Assembly: GCA_000733355.1 (NCBI GenBank) | Contig: JNVV01000019.1 | Span: 353,047-417,046 of the forward strand | From: Falciphora oryzae | Taxonomy: Eukaryota; Ascomycota; Sordariomycetes; Magnaporthales; Magnaporthaceae | Reading direction: 5' to 3' | Length of the DNA stretch: 64,000 bases | Shown here: positions 11,494 to 26,050 of the stretch, in pieces | How the letters are laid out: each line of letters opens with the position of its first letter | Position numbering within the stretch: position 1 is the first letter of the stretch | Made by a program: the position numbers and the translations under genes | The notes under the pieces: model-generated | What the model was told of the DNA's origin: nothing | The model's database searches: none | The model's input: only the letters and a program-made list of their open reading frames with translations

Positions 11494-12231
11494 GATCGCC
11501 CGCACCTATACTAGGTACCAAGCAGGAGAAGAAAGGAGTAACTTGGATGCGGGTTTGTGGCAGTTGAACCCTGCCCATCCGTCGTCTTTTGCTCCTGAGA
11601 GGTCGCGAATTGAGGTGCGACTCGGTGAGGTTGTGAAATCCAATTGGTTAACGCTCTGCAAACGCGTCAATGCAAGAATACGGGCTTTATGGACTCGGCT
11701 CGGCTAGTTGGAGAAGGCTAGACAGGAGACAAGAAACAAGAGATAAGTCCAAGGACCTGGGCCCATCCTCAGGAAAGACTCGCCAGTTTGACTTGAGAAA
11801 ATAGGTATATAAAAGTGCCTCCATCCTGGCTCTATTCAGGTGTCCAAGTGGCATTGTGGTTGCTATTGTTGCGGCATGCAACGATTGTCGGTGCACGATC
11901 CATGTGGGTCGTGGCCCACCGCAGCGAGCTGGCCGGATTACAGGCGTGGTGAGAATCTTCACTTTGAGCCGTCAAAGCGTTTGAGAACCTACGCCCAATC
12001 CCGACCCTGAGGACGACATATGCAACGGAAACGCACGCGTGCTTCCATCCCCTGACTAACGTTTGCCCTGAACGGAGACGTCTAAGCGCCTGAGAATCTA
12101 CCAAGCAAAATATCCGCACATCGCAGTGGTGCATCCTTGGAGTAAAACAAAGCACAGGCCGCACCAAACAGCCAGTTCTCGTGCCTGGTCGATTCGAGTA
12201 CCCGCCTATTTCGGGGTCGACTGTTGCTATC
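11494..12231. other. Intergenic spacer
   Basis: Lies between the thiolase 3' end and the PCI-protein start, both on the minus strand. Open frames are short and unsupported. It probably holds the PCI-gene promoter. Confidence 0.45.
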
Positions 12232-13697
<1,466 letters not shown>

Positions 13698-15101
13698 GCT
13701 GTGTGTGAGTCGGGGAATTGGCGGCAGAAGATAATACGAAAGAACCGAATGACTGAGCAGAAGCACTTTTGGACAAATTTTCGGGAGAATGTGAGAAGCG
13801 GCCAGGTTTATTTGCTCAATGTAAGCTCGAGGAGCTCCGAGGGAGTCTCCTGTCTGGCTTGTGACCTCGGGCCGGCTTTCACCACGCCGCCGCCTTGACT
13901 CGACCCGCCACTAGCCGAACCCCCATTGCCCCCCAGCGCGGTCCAAGACCCCTCCAGGCGCCCCGGATCCCGCCTCGCTGCAGGGTTAAAAAGAGCTTGG
14001 CTCTTCGATGGAATGCGACAGACGAAGTGTCTGGGACAAGTCCGCTCGCTGCAAGGGCTGTCATCTTTGAACTATTTCAATTTTTCCTTGGCGCAAGTTG
14101 AGGGCATCAATGGAAGTCGTTACGCCGGACCGCTGTTGGGCGGAACCGGAAAGCACCCAAAAACGACCAGCGCCGACAACGAAGAAAGAAAACAACAAAC
14201 AATCATGTCGGAGTAGTTCGCACCTACGATTAGTCACTGGCAAGCGGCTAAAATAGGCAGAAATCAGCTCCCCAGGTAGCCATGGCGTTCGGAGCTCGGG
14301 AGCCTAGGTTGGCTAATGGTTGGAAGCAGCCCGATCGCCGTGACTGCCCCTGAGACGGTGGATTTTTAGCTCTCCTGGAGCGCGACTGAGCCCGCCCAAA
14401 CAATCCACTAAAGGGACTTCCTACTCGGATATCGGGACGCCTCGAGGCGATGCACTCAATGGCGGCGACATTAACTGCACTGCCATATAAATGTTGCGAA
14501 TCGGCTGAACAGCGCCATTCGGAAAAGTCTCGCCGTCGTGAGAACAGAAATCTTGTTGGCAACGGCGACGGCGACGGATTCGAAGGATGTCGAGAGGATT
14601 TGGGAATGAGGGTTGAAGAGATGGCTGGAGGGAGAGTCGGGAGGATTGGAAGGAATGGTGCTCGTCGGTTTGAATAGCTTCATTTCCAGCAGGAAGGGTC
14701 TGGTGGCCTGCTTGGCGACGAGCACAGGCAAGTCCCAGTCCAGATCGGGAAGTCCTGCTAGACAAATCGCAGCAAACCAACCAATGATTGCCGTCCTAAA
14801 TGTTGCGTCACGTGGCATGCCGCCTGCGTCGAGCGGTCCAGCCCAACATCCGTTTAGCTCCGACTGCCGCCTCCACCGTCGCATCGCCGCCTTACCAATA
14901 CAGATTGTCCGCCCCGTTGTCAATGAGCACCCGCTCAAACCAGACCCCCATATAAAGTGCTGTTTCCGCCACCAAGCCAGCAATCTAAACTGCCCACTAT
15001 CGTTGTGCACATCCTCCCGTCACATCCTCCGACGACCTGACCCCGCGGCCACCTCGCAAGCCAGAAAACGAGAACGAAACGAAACCACTGAGCAGATCAA
15101 A
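13698..15101. other. Divergent intergenic, thiolase/RAD6 promoters
   Basis: Between the divergent thiolase (-) and Rad6 (+) genes. Open frames on both strands lack protein features. The last 100 nt before 15102 is CA- and GA-rich leader. No gene seen. Confidence 0.45.
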
Positions 15102-15829
15102 ATGTCCACCGCCGCCCGACGCCGCCTGATGCGTGACTTCAAGGTGAACACGCAACCCGTCTCCCTGGACCATCAAGGAGTCCCCCAGGACGGCTCTGGT
15201 GCACTTTCCTGGAGACGATGATGATGATCCTAACGCCACTCTCTCTCCAGCGCATGCAAACAGACCCTCCCGCCGGTGTTTCCGCATCTCCCGTTCCCGA
15301 CAATGTGATGACATGGTAGGCAGAATCATCAGGCCCCGGCGCGATATGGCACCCCACGTTGACCACGACGCACTCGTTAGGAACGCTGTTATCATCGGCC
15401 CTGCAGACACCCCCTTCGAGGATGGAACCTTCCGCCTGGTGATGCACTTCGAGGAGCAGTACCCCAACAAACCACCGTCGGTCAAATTCATCAGCCAGAT
15501 GTTCCACCCCAACGTCTATGCCACGGGCGAGCTCTGCCTGGACATATTGCAAAATCGATGGAGTCCGACATACGATGTCGCCGCCGTGTTGACGAGCATC
15601 CAAAGGTGCGAGCTACGGATCCTAGGCAGCGGGGAGACTGTTGGATGGCCTATCCTGTCCACATTTCACTGACACCTGCTTCACCTGGCACTTCTACAGT
15701 TTGCTCAACGACCCGAACACCGGTTCTCCTGCGAACGTCGAGGCCTCGAATCTATACAAAGATAACCGCAAGGAGTATTATAAGAGGGTTCGGGAGACTG
15801 TGGAGAAGAGTTGGGAGGGTGATGAGTGA
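15102..15829 (+). CDS. rad6: Ubiquitin-conjugating enzyme E2, Rad6/Ubc2
   Basis: Exons 15102-15143, 15251-15315, 15381-15605 and 15700-15829 give 153 aa. Rad6 loads ubiquitin for Rad18-dependent PCNA marking, Bre1-dependent H2B ubiquitination and Ubr1 N-degron degradation. The protein opens with [17 protein letters not shown], the family N-terminus that contacts Ubr1/Bre1. The active-site Cys88 sits in GELCLDILQ, preceded by the conserved FHPNV segment, and WSPTYDV follows. Length is close to other filamentous-fungal Rad6 proteins, which lack the long acidic tail of budding yeast; only a short EGDE end remains. The Neurospora gene is mus-8. Confidence 0.97.
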
Positions 15830-17545
15830 GGGGCTCAGGCGTCAAGAGAAATGTCTCTCCTGGACTCGCACTCGGTCTACAGGCTGTGAGGTCGCTCCTC
15901 GCCACCCGGACAAGGCTCCCACACACGCACACGCATGTATACGTTCACTGGGCGCTCGCCAGCTACTTGACAGTGCTGGGCGGCTGCCGAGTGCCGGTGC
16001 AGGCATGTTTGGCAGATGCGTGCTTTCCCCAGGTGGGTGAAGCCGCTCTCGCCTCTGCTCTGCTGAGGCATCTTTACCTCTCCTCTTCCCTTGCTCTCTT
16101 TTTTGCATGGTTGAAACCTCTCAGAGATCTCAAGGTCAGGCGTTTTTGGCGTTTAGGCTGGTGTCTTTTCTTCCCGCAATTCCATACCCGACTACGAAGA
16201 CGCTTTTATGTTCTCGATATTCCTGGGCTATACCTAATGTTGTCCTTGATGCCGCTGGCGCCGGCCAGAACTCACTGCGGTCATGCATAGAGCTTCCAAA
16301 GCGCGGGACGTGCGCATTGAACAGCTCGTGCAACGTGGATGATCTCAGTTGAGATGCCGAGCTACGGGAACTGGAGTCATAGTATACCTCCCTTCTCATG
16401 TGCCGGGGTGCTTTTCGCAACGATTGGATTACGATGTCCTTTGCTTGTGTGTAATCGGACCATTTTCTCTGATTTCCCAGCTCCTGCGAACCAGAGTCTC
16501 GTTCTGCGTGTCTTGCAGGGTCCTGTGAATCGCAAGGGACAAGGAATACCTAGTCCCATTAGGGTGAGTGCCCCTTGAGAGTTTGTCATCAATATACAGT
16601 ACTCACTTCCGAATTCCTGTTCTTGTCCATTTCTCCGGTCGTTTCCCCTCCGGAATTCCCGTTCCTATGCCCTGCGAAAATTGCTCTGGCAATGGAGGTT
16701 GAGTGTTCTTATCGCTTGCCCTTTTAGGGGGTAATACTGTAGTTGCCCGGGCAGGTTGCAATGACGTCTCTCTGTCTTTTTTTGGGCGCTGGTCGCACCG
16801 AATCTGGTCTCCAAAAACAAGGTGTCGAATTGGCCAAGTTCCCCATTGTTGACTGAGAGCCTGCCGACATGTGCCGTCCGAGCCCGATCCTGGAGGCAGC
16901 GCACGTCTTAGGGGTAGTGGGGCTGTCGTGCGTTGCGCAGGTGCTGAGTAGAGTGTGCGTGCAGCCCGCTTCGAGGGGCGTGCAGGCGGGCATGAATGGG
17001 CTGACACCAGCGGCCTCAGTCGGCCCCGCCTTGCAATTTAGGTGCCGTGACTGACTGCCTCGGGGTGATCGCCCATGAAACTCGGCCCAGCAAGGCACAA
17101 AGTCTCCCACACGCGAACATTCCTGGCGCGTCACCAACAAGCAGCGAGGTGTGCCCCCTCAAAAATCCCAAACATCCCACCACGGGCGACCAGAGACAGC
17201 ACTGCGTCAGTCGACTGCTGTCCTGGACGCGCACCGCGATTCCGGCAGGCCAGTGCAGTCAGTCCCGCCCTTGGGGCGCGCTGCCCTTGTTTTTGTTGCC
17301 CAACTTTTGCCAATTTGATTTGCTCGAGTCGGTCGCAAATCCGACGACGGCAGCCCACTCCAAGTCGCCCGCCCACCGCCCTTCGCTCAGCCCGCGAAAC
17401 CGAATCGCTTCCCACCCCTTCGCTCTTCCGCTCGCTCCCCGCCGCCACCCCCAACGAGACCGACCGCCGCCAGCTCGGCTGCCCCGTGCATTCTTGATGA
17501 TAACCCGGCCCTAGCATACGCCTCCAGCATCCAGAAGGCGGCGCC
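15830..17545. other. Intergenic, kinesin promoter
   Basis: Contains the rad6 3' UTR and the kinesin upstream region; the last 200 nt before 17546 is C-rich leader. Open frames here are short, overlapping and unsupported. No gene seen. Confidence 0.45.
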
Positions 17546-20500
17546 ATGTCTTCGGCGAATAGCATCAAGGTCGTCGCCCGGTTCCGGCCCCAGAACCGGG
17601 TCGAAAACGAGTCGGGCGGCCAGCCCATTGTCAGGTTCAGCGGCGATGACACCTGTACCGTCGACGTGCGTCTATCCCGCGCATCCTGCCCCTCTCCCCA
17701 TTATCTTTGCCTTGCTGCGGCCCCCGTCGCCCTTGCTGCCGACGCCCGGTGGCGGGCAGCTCGAGGGAGGGGCCGAGAGAACGAGCCGCTGACGTGAAAT
17801 CGCGCCATGTCTAGTCCAAGGAGGCCCAGGGCACCTTCACGTTCGACCGAGTCTTTGATATGAACTGCAAGCAGTCCGACATTTTCGACTTCTCCATCAA
17901 GCCGACTGTAGACGATATCCTGAACGGCTACAATGGAACCGTCTTCGCCTATGGCCAGACCGGCGCTGGCAAGTCCTACACCATGATGGGCAGCAGCATA
18001 GACGATGATAACCGCGGTGTCATTCCCCGCATTGTCGAGCAGATCTTCGCTAGCATCATGTCTAGCCCTGGAACCATCGAGTACACCGTCCGCGTCAGCT
18101 ACATGGAGATCTACATGGAGCGTATTCGCGACCTGCTAGCGCCGCAAAACGACAACCTCCCCATCCACGAGGAGAAGAACCGCGGTGTTTACGTCAAGGG
18201 GCTGCTAGAGATCTACGTATCCAGTGTCCAGGAGGTGTTCGAAGTCATGAGGCGGGGTGGAAACGCAAGGACAGTGGCGGCCACCAACATGAACCAGGAG
18301 TCTTCGCGATCGCACTCCATCTTTGTTGTCACCATCACGCAGAAGAACGTCGAGACCGGCTCCGCCAAGAGTGGCCAACTCTTCCTGGTCGATCTGGCTG
18401 GTAGCGAAAAGGTCGGCAAGACCGGGGCCAGCGGACAGACCCTGGAGGAGGCCAAGAAGATCAACAAGTCTCTGAGTGCTCTCGGCATGGTCATTAACAA
18501 CCTAACAGACGGGAAATCCTCCTACATCCCCTACCGGGACTCGAAGCTTACCCGTATCCTGCAAGAGTCGCTTGGTGGTAACAGTCGGACCACTCTGATC
18601 ATCAACTGTTCCCCCAGCTCATACAACGATGCCGAGACGCTGAGCACACTGCGTTTCGGTATGCGCGCTAAGTCGATCAAGAACAAAGCGAAGGTCAATG
18701 CGGAACTCAGCCCTGCCGAGCTCAAGATGCAGCTCGGGAAAGCCAAGACCACCATCACATCGTTCGAGAACTACTGCGCCAGTCTCGAAGGGGAGGTTAC
18801 CATCTGGCGCTCTGGGGAGACTGTCCCGAGGGAAAAATGGGTTCCGCCACGGGGGTCGGATGGTGCTCCGTCTGCCAAGGGGGCTCTGCCGCCTCGGCCT
18901 TCGACACCTTCCAGGCTGCTGCCCGAAACAAGGGCGGAAACTCCAGTGGCCGAACGTTCGGCAACACCCTCGATTCCGCTCGAAAAGGACGAGCGTGAGG
19001 AATTCTTGCGGCGTGAAAATGAATTGCAAGATCAGCTGGCGGAGAAGGAGTCAGCTGCGGCGGCAGCCGAACGGCAGTGGCGCGAAGCCAAGGAGGAGCT
19101 AACGATCCTCAAGGAGCATGATGGCAAGCTGGGCAAGGATAACGAGAGGCTACTGAGTGAGGCGAACGAACTCAAGATGCAGTTTGAGCGTCTCACGTTC
19201 GAGGGGAAGGAGGCTCAGATCACCATGGATGCGCTAAAGGAAGCCAACTCTGAGCTCACGACAGAGCTCGATGAGCTCAAGCAGCAGCTCCTGGACGTCA
19301 AGATGAGCGCCAAGGAGACCACGGCGGTGCTTGATGAGAAGGAGAAAAAGAAGGCGGAGAAGATGGCCAAGATGATGGCCGGGTTCGACCTGGGTGCCGA
19401 CGTGTTCAGCGAAAACGAAAAGTCCATTGCGGATGCTATCAAACAACTCGAGGCCCTCTTGGAGCTGAGCAATTCAGGAGACACCATCCCTCCCGACGAG
19501 CTTAAGCAGCTTCAGTCTAGGCTGGTAGCGACCCAAGGAATCGTCCGGCAAGCCGAGCTCTCGCTGTACAGCAGTGCCTCGAGCGGATCAGAGGCGCGGC
19601 GCAGGGTCGAGCTCGAGGCGAGGCTCGAGGCGCTCCAGCAGGAGTATGAAGATCTCCTCTCGCGCAACCTCGGCGAGGCCGACGTGGAGGAGCTGCGCGG
19701 GCGTTTGGCCAAGGCGTTCGAAGACAGGCAGGGCGCACAAGCGGAGCTGGTCGAGGAGCTCAAGGCCGAGATCGCGCAAAAGGGAGCCGAGGCGGAGCGG
19801 ATGAAGGTCTTGATCGAGGATCTCCAGCGCCAGGCCAAGGTGGCCGCCGCCGGCGCCAACGGGAGTGCGGGCGCGGGCGCGAGCGCACCTGCTGTCAACG
19901 GAAAGTCGGTGGCGCAGCAGATGGCTGAGTTTGACGTGATGAAGAAGAGCCTGATGCGCGACTTGCAGAACCGCTGCGAACGCGTGGTGGAGCTCGAGAT
20001 CTCGCTCGATGAGACTCGCGAGCAGTACAACAACGTGCTCCGGTCCAGCAACAACCGGGCGCAGCAGAAGAAGATGGCGTTCCTGGAGCGCAATCTTGAG
20101 CAGCTCACGCACGTGCAGCGCCAGCTGGTCGAGCAGAACTCGAGCCTCAAGAAGGAGGTGGCTATCGCGGAGCGCAAGCTTATTGCGCGCAATGAGCGCA
20201 TCCAGAGCCTGGAGAGCCTGTTGCAGGACGGCCAGGAGAAGATGGCTCAGGCGAACCACAAGTACGATATACCCCACCTCACCTTAACTCCCCCTCTATT
20301 TCAACCCTTAGCTCGTCATCCCTTGCATGCATGCTAACCGCTTTCTCTCCGTCCTCAGGTTCGAGCTCCAGCTGGCCGCAGTCAAGGAGCGACTCGAGGC
20401 GGCAAAGGCCGGCAGCACCCGCGGGCTGGGCTCGCCAACCGGCCTCGGAGGCTTCAGCTTTGCCAATGCTGGAAGCCGCATTGCCAAGCCCCTGCGTGGT

Positions 20501-20693
20501 GGCGGCGGCGGTGCCGACACCGCGGCCAACCCGGTCGTCAGCAACCTTCAGACGTCCAGCGACAACAAGAGGTCAAGCGTACGTAGCAGATCTACTATTA
20601 CCAAAACCCGTGTCCCCCCGTGGTGCAGGAAAGAACAAAAAAAAACTAACCTTCCATTCTTTTCTTGTGTAGTGGTTTTTCAACAAGTCATAG
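17546..20693 (+). CDS. nkin: Conventional kinesin heavy chain (kinesin-1)
   Basis: Exons 17546-17665, 17815-20261, 20359-20578 and 20673-20693 give 935 aa, near the length of known fungal conventional kinesins. It is a plus-end-directed microtubule motor for vesicle and dynein transport in hyphae. Motor domain about 1-330: P-loop GQTGAGKS (87-94), switch I NQESSRSHS, switch II DLAGSEK, then NKSLSALGMVI. A neck with a Pro/Ser-rich hinge follows, then long coiled coil (about 390-870). The tail carries the autoinhibitory Ile-Ala-Lys motif at 897-899 (RIAKPLR). The last exon encodes only WFFNKS, fitting the short aromatic end of fungal kinesins and supporting the final join. Confidence 0.96.
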
Positions 20694-21756
20694 ATGCAAG
20701 CCCAGCCCTGGACGGCAAGCTGTTACGACGGTGTCCGTCTGGTCTGACTCCGCCATGCCTAACATGATGATGAAGATTATGCACCTCTATCCATTGGTTG
20801 ATTTATGGAGGCCATCTTGAGGATCAAGAAGACCTGTTTGTTTACGAGCCCCTAGAGTTTGAAAGGCTCTATGTCAGCAATCTTTTCTTTCCCCTAGACG
20901 CAGCAGAGGAGATGGATACGGTTGCCAAGGTTTTGTTTTCCTTTGTCCTCCGCCCTTTTGTCATATCTCACTTTTTCTGCTTTTCTTCGTGTATGGCCTC
21001 CCGATGACCAAGGCCTCGGGCCCGTTTGCCATCTTCGCAGACGGCACGGCCGACGGCGCGTGCATCACAGCGCTCCAGGACCACGGATTTGGTTTCCTTG
21101 TGTCTGGCATTCAGCAGCATGTACTGGCTGATCAGCATACCATCCAAATGTCATAGGAAACAGGCGTATAAGGGATAGAGGCAAGTGCCCCTGTCACGCG
21201 GGGATGAGTATCGTCCTTTTTTTTTTTTTTTTTTTTTGGTTGTGGGTGGCGCAATTGTGGGATTCTGCGTGCTGGGAAGGCAAGACAGTAAACGAGGTAG
21301 ATGCCTTGAAGGCATAAACCTAGAGGCAACGAGATGCCTCGAGTCGACCAACCGACATCAAACTACAGCCGCATAAACACGTGCCTGGGCGTCTGGATGC
21401 CTTGACTGTTATTTCGGGTGCATTGTAAGACGCGAGACTCATGTTGTTTATTGCTCTATTCTTTGGCAGATGCTCAGACGAGTCCGGTCAATATCCAAGG
21501 ACGACCACTCCTCTTCTCCGGTCTTTTATCCCTGCTACCGGAGACCACGATGACCACAACGCCGCCCAGTTGCTCGCAAAATCAAAGAGGGACAACAAAA
21601 TAGACAGTGTAACTCTCAGCAACTCAAAATATATGCCAAACCAGTATCCGCCAGCGCCACTTGCAAGTAGCAGCTGGCCAGCATGTAAAACAGCAGAGAT
21701 GTGTCGGCCTATGAACAAGCCCCTATCTTCGTATATGGAGGGATATTTTGGTTTGT
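20694..21756. other. Convergent 3' intergenic
   Basis: Between the kinesin (+) and a membrane-protein gene (-). Holds 3' UTRs and a T21 run at 21217-21237. No gene seen. Confidence 0.5.
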
Positions 21757-23007
21757 TCAACCGCTCCGCGAGATGAGCACCGTCTGGGGGACGATGACGG
21801 CGGCGATCAAGAGGAAGAGGACAAAGGTGAGAGCGATGACCTTGGCCATGAGCTTGTAGAGGCGGACCCAGCTGTCGCGCGAAAAGGTGCGCAGGGCGTT
21901 GCCGATGGAGACGGAGGCGCTGCCGTTGATGACGGCGGGCTCGACGGTGCCGCCGAAGGAGCGGTCGAAGGGCACCACCGTGTCCTCCTCGGGTGGCAGG
22001 ATGCTGGCCTGGACGCGGACCAGGGCGACGCCGGCGGGGATTTGTATAAAGAGGAGGCAGAAGATGACCATGGCTATGATGGCAAAGTGCTTCCACACCG
22101 CGATGGGCTGCTGGCTGCCGCCGGCCGGAGCCGAGTCGTCATCGGCTGGGTTGGGGTTGTACAGGTTCAGGGCGGCCTGCGGCACGCCAACCAGCCAGGC
22201 GACGCCGAAGGGGAGGTACTGGGTGAGGGTGGTGGCGAACCACTGGACGAGCACGACGTACTTTGTGGCGTCAAAGGCGCGGCGGAAGGCGGGCATGCGG
22301 CGCCAGAAGGCGATGGAGACGGGCCTGGTCGAGACGACGATGTGGACCCAGGCCGTGTGCAGCTGGACGAGCGCCAGGTTGGCGACGAGGGTGCCGACGA
22401 GGAAGGGGACGAAGGGCACGGTGCTGACGAGGGCGCCGACCGTGGCCGTCGCGACCGACACGACCCATGCGCAGAACAGGCCGCGGAACAGGCCGCGCCA
22501 GCCGTTGAGGCGGTACAGCTGGCGGAGGGTGGCGCGCACGCTTGACGTGATGATAACGCCCTCCTCCGGGGTCGGGGCCTGGGGCCCGGCGCGCGGCTTG
22601 TTGTTGCGGCGCGGCCGCTGCGGGTTCTCGAACTCGTCGTCTTCGTCGTCTTCGTCGTCGTCGTCGAGCGAGGGGGAGAGCTCGACGTATCTAGAGCTCG
22701 CGTGCGGGTCCTCGATCATGGCCAGCGTGGGGAGGACACCGCCGAACGTGTACAGGACCTGTCGCGTGTTGTGTTTTGCTGGTTAGCGGCCGTCTGCCGG
22801 CGGGCTTGCTTGCTTGTCAAATCGTGGGATCCCGGGGGGGAAGGAGGGAGAGCTGCTTACGAAGACAAACAGCGGCAAGAAGATGGCGATATTTAGAAGG
22901 GCGATCAGGAAGATCCAGAAACCCGACACGTTGGCCGCCACATCGCCGTCCGCTCCGGCGGCTCTTTTGGTGAGCTCGAGGCCCACGGCAGCCACGAGGC
23001 CATGCAT
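21757..23007 (-). CDS. Polytopic membrane protein of unknown function, carrier-like motif
   Basis: Exons 23007-22861 and 22758-21757 give 382 aa (donor gtaagc, branch gctaac, phase 0). Residues about 30-50 form a first hydrophobic segment, then an acidic run of Asp/Glu (about 75-88) and a basic Pro-rich patch. A segment reading NGWRGLFRGL follows and resembles the RGLYRG step of mitochondrial carrier repeats. At least four more membrane segments come after it, with AIIAMVIFCLLFIQI and IALTFVLFLLIAAVIV near the end. The three-fold carrier repeat is not obvious, so membership is unproven. I do not recognise the family; orthologues in related fungi are probable. Confidence 0.75.
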
Positions 23008-24369
23008 GTTTGCGGTAGAGCTGGATCAATTGGCCGGCACTGGTTTCTCCTCCCCGTATTGTTCGATGAGAATAAAAATGGCGAGAATGAAGCGGCAAAC
23101 GTGTACCAGGGGTAAAATGCGGTACGTGGACAGGCTGAATCAGTATCCCCCGGCCCAGACCTAGGTAGACTGGGGCTTCCGACTGGTCAAGCAAGTTGAA
23201 AATGGGGATTACAAGAAGAAAGATTAACAAAGAACGAACAGAAAAAGAAAAGATCTGAGGGGCCCTGTAGAAAAGGCCGTGATTTGGTCAATGAAGCAAA
23301 AGTACACAAGTCAGTGAGCAGGCGGGTGAGACGGGTAGCAGTAGGGAAGGCCAGGCTCTTTATGATTTTATTATTAGCACTCGTCATGATGGGGATCGGC
23401 ACACACCTCCCCCCCTAGCGGGCGCCGCTGTTGCCTTCAATCCGTGTCACGAATCTCGTCGCTCTTTTTTTGCCGCAGCCGACCAATCTGGACCGCCGCG
23501 CGGCTCAGCCCCCCAGGCGGGTATCCACACCCACCTCAACCCCCAAAGCACAGCTTCCCCAGTGGACTCAGCCCTGGAGGCCCAGGCCTGCCCAGCCGCG
23601 CTGCAACGGCCCAGCTTCAATCTTTGACCAACAGCATCCACCATTGTTGGATTCTATCGCCGAGAAGGACAGGTAGCGTAGTGTATGGACCAGGTGTGGA
23701 GGAAGGTTCAAGGCCCTGGCACGCTCGGGGCACAGTTCATGTTATTTTGGGCGACGTCAATCGAGTTTGGGGCCTCTCACGATGAATGTGTTCTGTCAAT
23801 GCCGGCGGATCCTTCGGTAGGGCGTTTGCCACGCAGAGAGCCGACCGTGCTCGGAGCGTCAACCGATTTCTCAACGTCTCCGATGGGCCTCGACTGTGCA
23901 ATTGAATACGCCCATATTTGCCAGGTGCAGAATTTCGATTGCATTCACTCAAAATATTGGCCATCTATTCGTCCCGCTCCCGCCAGAAACACCTCGACCT
24001 TTCTGCGGCAGATCTCTTGGTCTCTGTGTGAAACGTGTTATTGCGAATCATCGCCCACCTGGAACACAAGGCAACAGCAGTGGCGGCGGGCCTGTAACGC
24101 CCACAGCCTCAGGGCTCATATCCGGGGAGCTGTTGAGCTTGCTGCTGAGGATAAGGCAAGGGCTCCCATTGCGATTCGGGCCCCTCAGTGCTATCCACCC
24201 AAGACCACACACATTGTGCAGAGAGCTGATCCCTGTCCTCGCGCATCATCCTGATCAGACCCAACTGGCTTTGGGTCTTTCATCCTGTGTGTCTTCGTCC
24301 ATACCTTAACTCATCCGCTTTTAATACTGCCCAGACCACGGCGCCCGATCCAGCATCTCTGGATTCCCA
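23008..24369. other. Divergent intergenic
   Basis: Between the membrane-protein gene (-) and the LCMT gene (+). A Pro-rich-looking open frame near 23430-23680 and others show no family features. No gene seen. Confidence 0.45.
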
Positions 24370-25542
24370 ATGTCGGCCTCCTCGATCCCGAACCTCTTGT
24401 CGTTGAGGGGGGCCAGGGGCGGTGCCCATGGCCGCGCCCAGCGGCGTGGTGGGGGTGGCGGCGGCGGAGGCCCGTCAGCAGCCCGCGGTGCTGGCCGCGA
24501 CGCCACGATTCAGGGCACAGACACCGACGCCGCCGTCTCGCGCCTGAGCGCGGTGGAGCTGGGGTATCTGCAGGACCCGTTCGCCCAGTATTTCGTCCAG
24601 CAGGCCGGCCCAGGCCCCTCGACTCGCCGCCTGCCAATCATCAACAGAGGTTGGTTTGGCTTCGTGTCCGCATGGAATATGCTTCTATAGAACTTGGTTT
24701 CCTGACTCCGTGATTATGCAGGCACTTACACGCGCACCTCGGGCCTCGACACTCTCATCGACCGCTTTGTCGCCGCGCCTGAGGGCGCCGACGAGCAGCC
24801 GCAGGAGAGGCAGATCATCTCGCTCGGCGCCGGCACCGACACAAGGAGTCTTCGACTTCTCGGCCGGCCTGGCGTCTCGGGCATCGTCTACCATGAAATT
24901 GACTTCCCATTAATCTGCGCAAAGAAGTTAAACACAATCAAGGCCCCTGCATTGAGGAGCCTGCTCTCAACTCCGACAGTGGAAGACGACGGCTCGTCGT
25001 GGTGCTGTCAGACCCCGGACGGCAAGTCGCTGCTCCAGTTCCATGGGCTCGACCTCCGGCAGCTCGCTCAGGAGCCCGAGGAATCGTCTTTGAAGGGCCT
25101 GAGGACGGGCATCCCAACCCTACTGGTCTCCGAGTGCTGCCTCTGCTACCTCGAGACGTCCGAGGCCAGGGACGTGATCAAATGGTTCGCTGACAAGATC
25201 CCCGACCTCGGCGTCCTCATCTACGAGCCGACGAAGCCGGATGACCCCTTCGGCAAGACCATGGTCTCGAACCTAGCAGCGAGGGGAATCGCCATGCCCA
25301 CCCTGGAAGAGTACAGGCAGCCGGCGGACCAGGAGGCGCGGCTGAAGGCCTTGGGTTTGGAGCATGCGAGGCATATGACGGTAGACAATGTCTGGACCCA
25401 CTGGGTGCCAGAGCCCGAAAAAGAGAGAGTCGACTCGCTCGAGGGCCTGGACGAGGTCGAGGAGTGGAAGCTTCTCGCGGGCCACTACGTGATCTCGTGG
25501 GGCTGGAGGGGCTCCGGCTTCAGGCTTTGGGAGGATCTCTGA
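24370..25542 (+). CDS. ppm1: Leucine carboxyl methyltransferase 1 (PP2A methylation, Ppm1)
   Basis: Exons 24370-24649 and 24722-25542 give 366 aa. The enzyme uses S-adenosylmethionine to methylate the C-terminal Leu of the PP2A catalytic subunit, which controls holoenzyme assembly. Family signatures: [18 protein letters not shown] near the N-terminus, a DPFAQYF stretch, the SAM loop SLGAGTDTR (127-135), the acidic strand YHEIDFP, and SECCLCYLE with [11 protein letters not shown], followed by a C-terminal [13 protein letters not shown]. The N-terminus holds a run of Gly between Arg-rich blocks, so an extra upstream exon or a later start is possible; the ATG at 24370 is the first in frame with the domain. 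Confidence 0.92.
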
Positions 25543-26050
25543 ACAGCACGGCAGACAGAGCTATAGCCGGCTGGAGGTTGGCAAATTTTATTTCTTTACC
25601 CAAGCCATAATTAACATGTCAATCGAGAACAAACTTCCCAAAGGAGTTGGTTGCTTGGATGGTAGCCAGTGGTGTGTCCCTAGCCCCTTTTTTGGTGTGT
25701 CTTTGACCTTCTCCACCCGCAGCCCCAGTGCTGTGCAGGCGCATCCGACTGGGGTGCATGTGCACGGACCAAGTTCTTTCTCCGTTGCGCGGCTCAAAGA
25801 ACCTCTGCGTGGAACTTCCTCTTCCTTGCCGGCTCCAATCCGACCGACATCTCCATCCTTGGTCCTTATACTTGCGCGCGCCCGATTTTACGGCTTTCCA
25901 CCTTCATTCATTGTTTGGGCATATTGCTTGATACTATACGTTACCTGTCTATCGCCAACATCTTTCGGTATATATTTCTGCGGCGTCGATTTTCCTTTTT
26001 TCCCGACCGGCAACCCCATATAGACCGCACGCCTTGTGAGAGTATCCAGA
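25543..26050. other. Intergenic, spt3 promoter
   Basis: Tandem spacer with the ppm1 3' UTR and CT-rich upstream sequence of spt3. No gene seen. Confidence 0.5.

Noticed and set aside
12176..12230. gattcgagtaccc resembling a tRNA T-arm
   Set aside because: No matching acceptor, D-arm or anticodon stem can be built around it.
21217..21237. Poly-T run as a retroposon tail
   Set aside because: Similar T or A runs occur at 8723, 28394 and 36934 with no target-site duplication or element body beside them.
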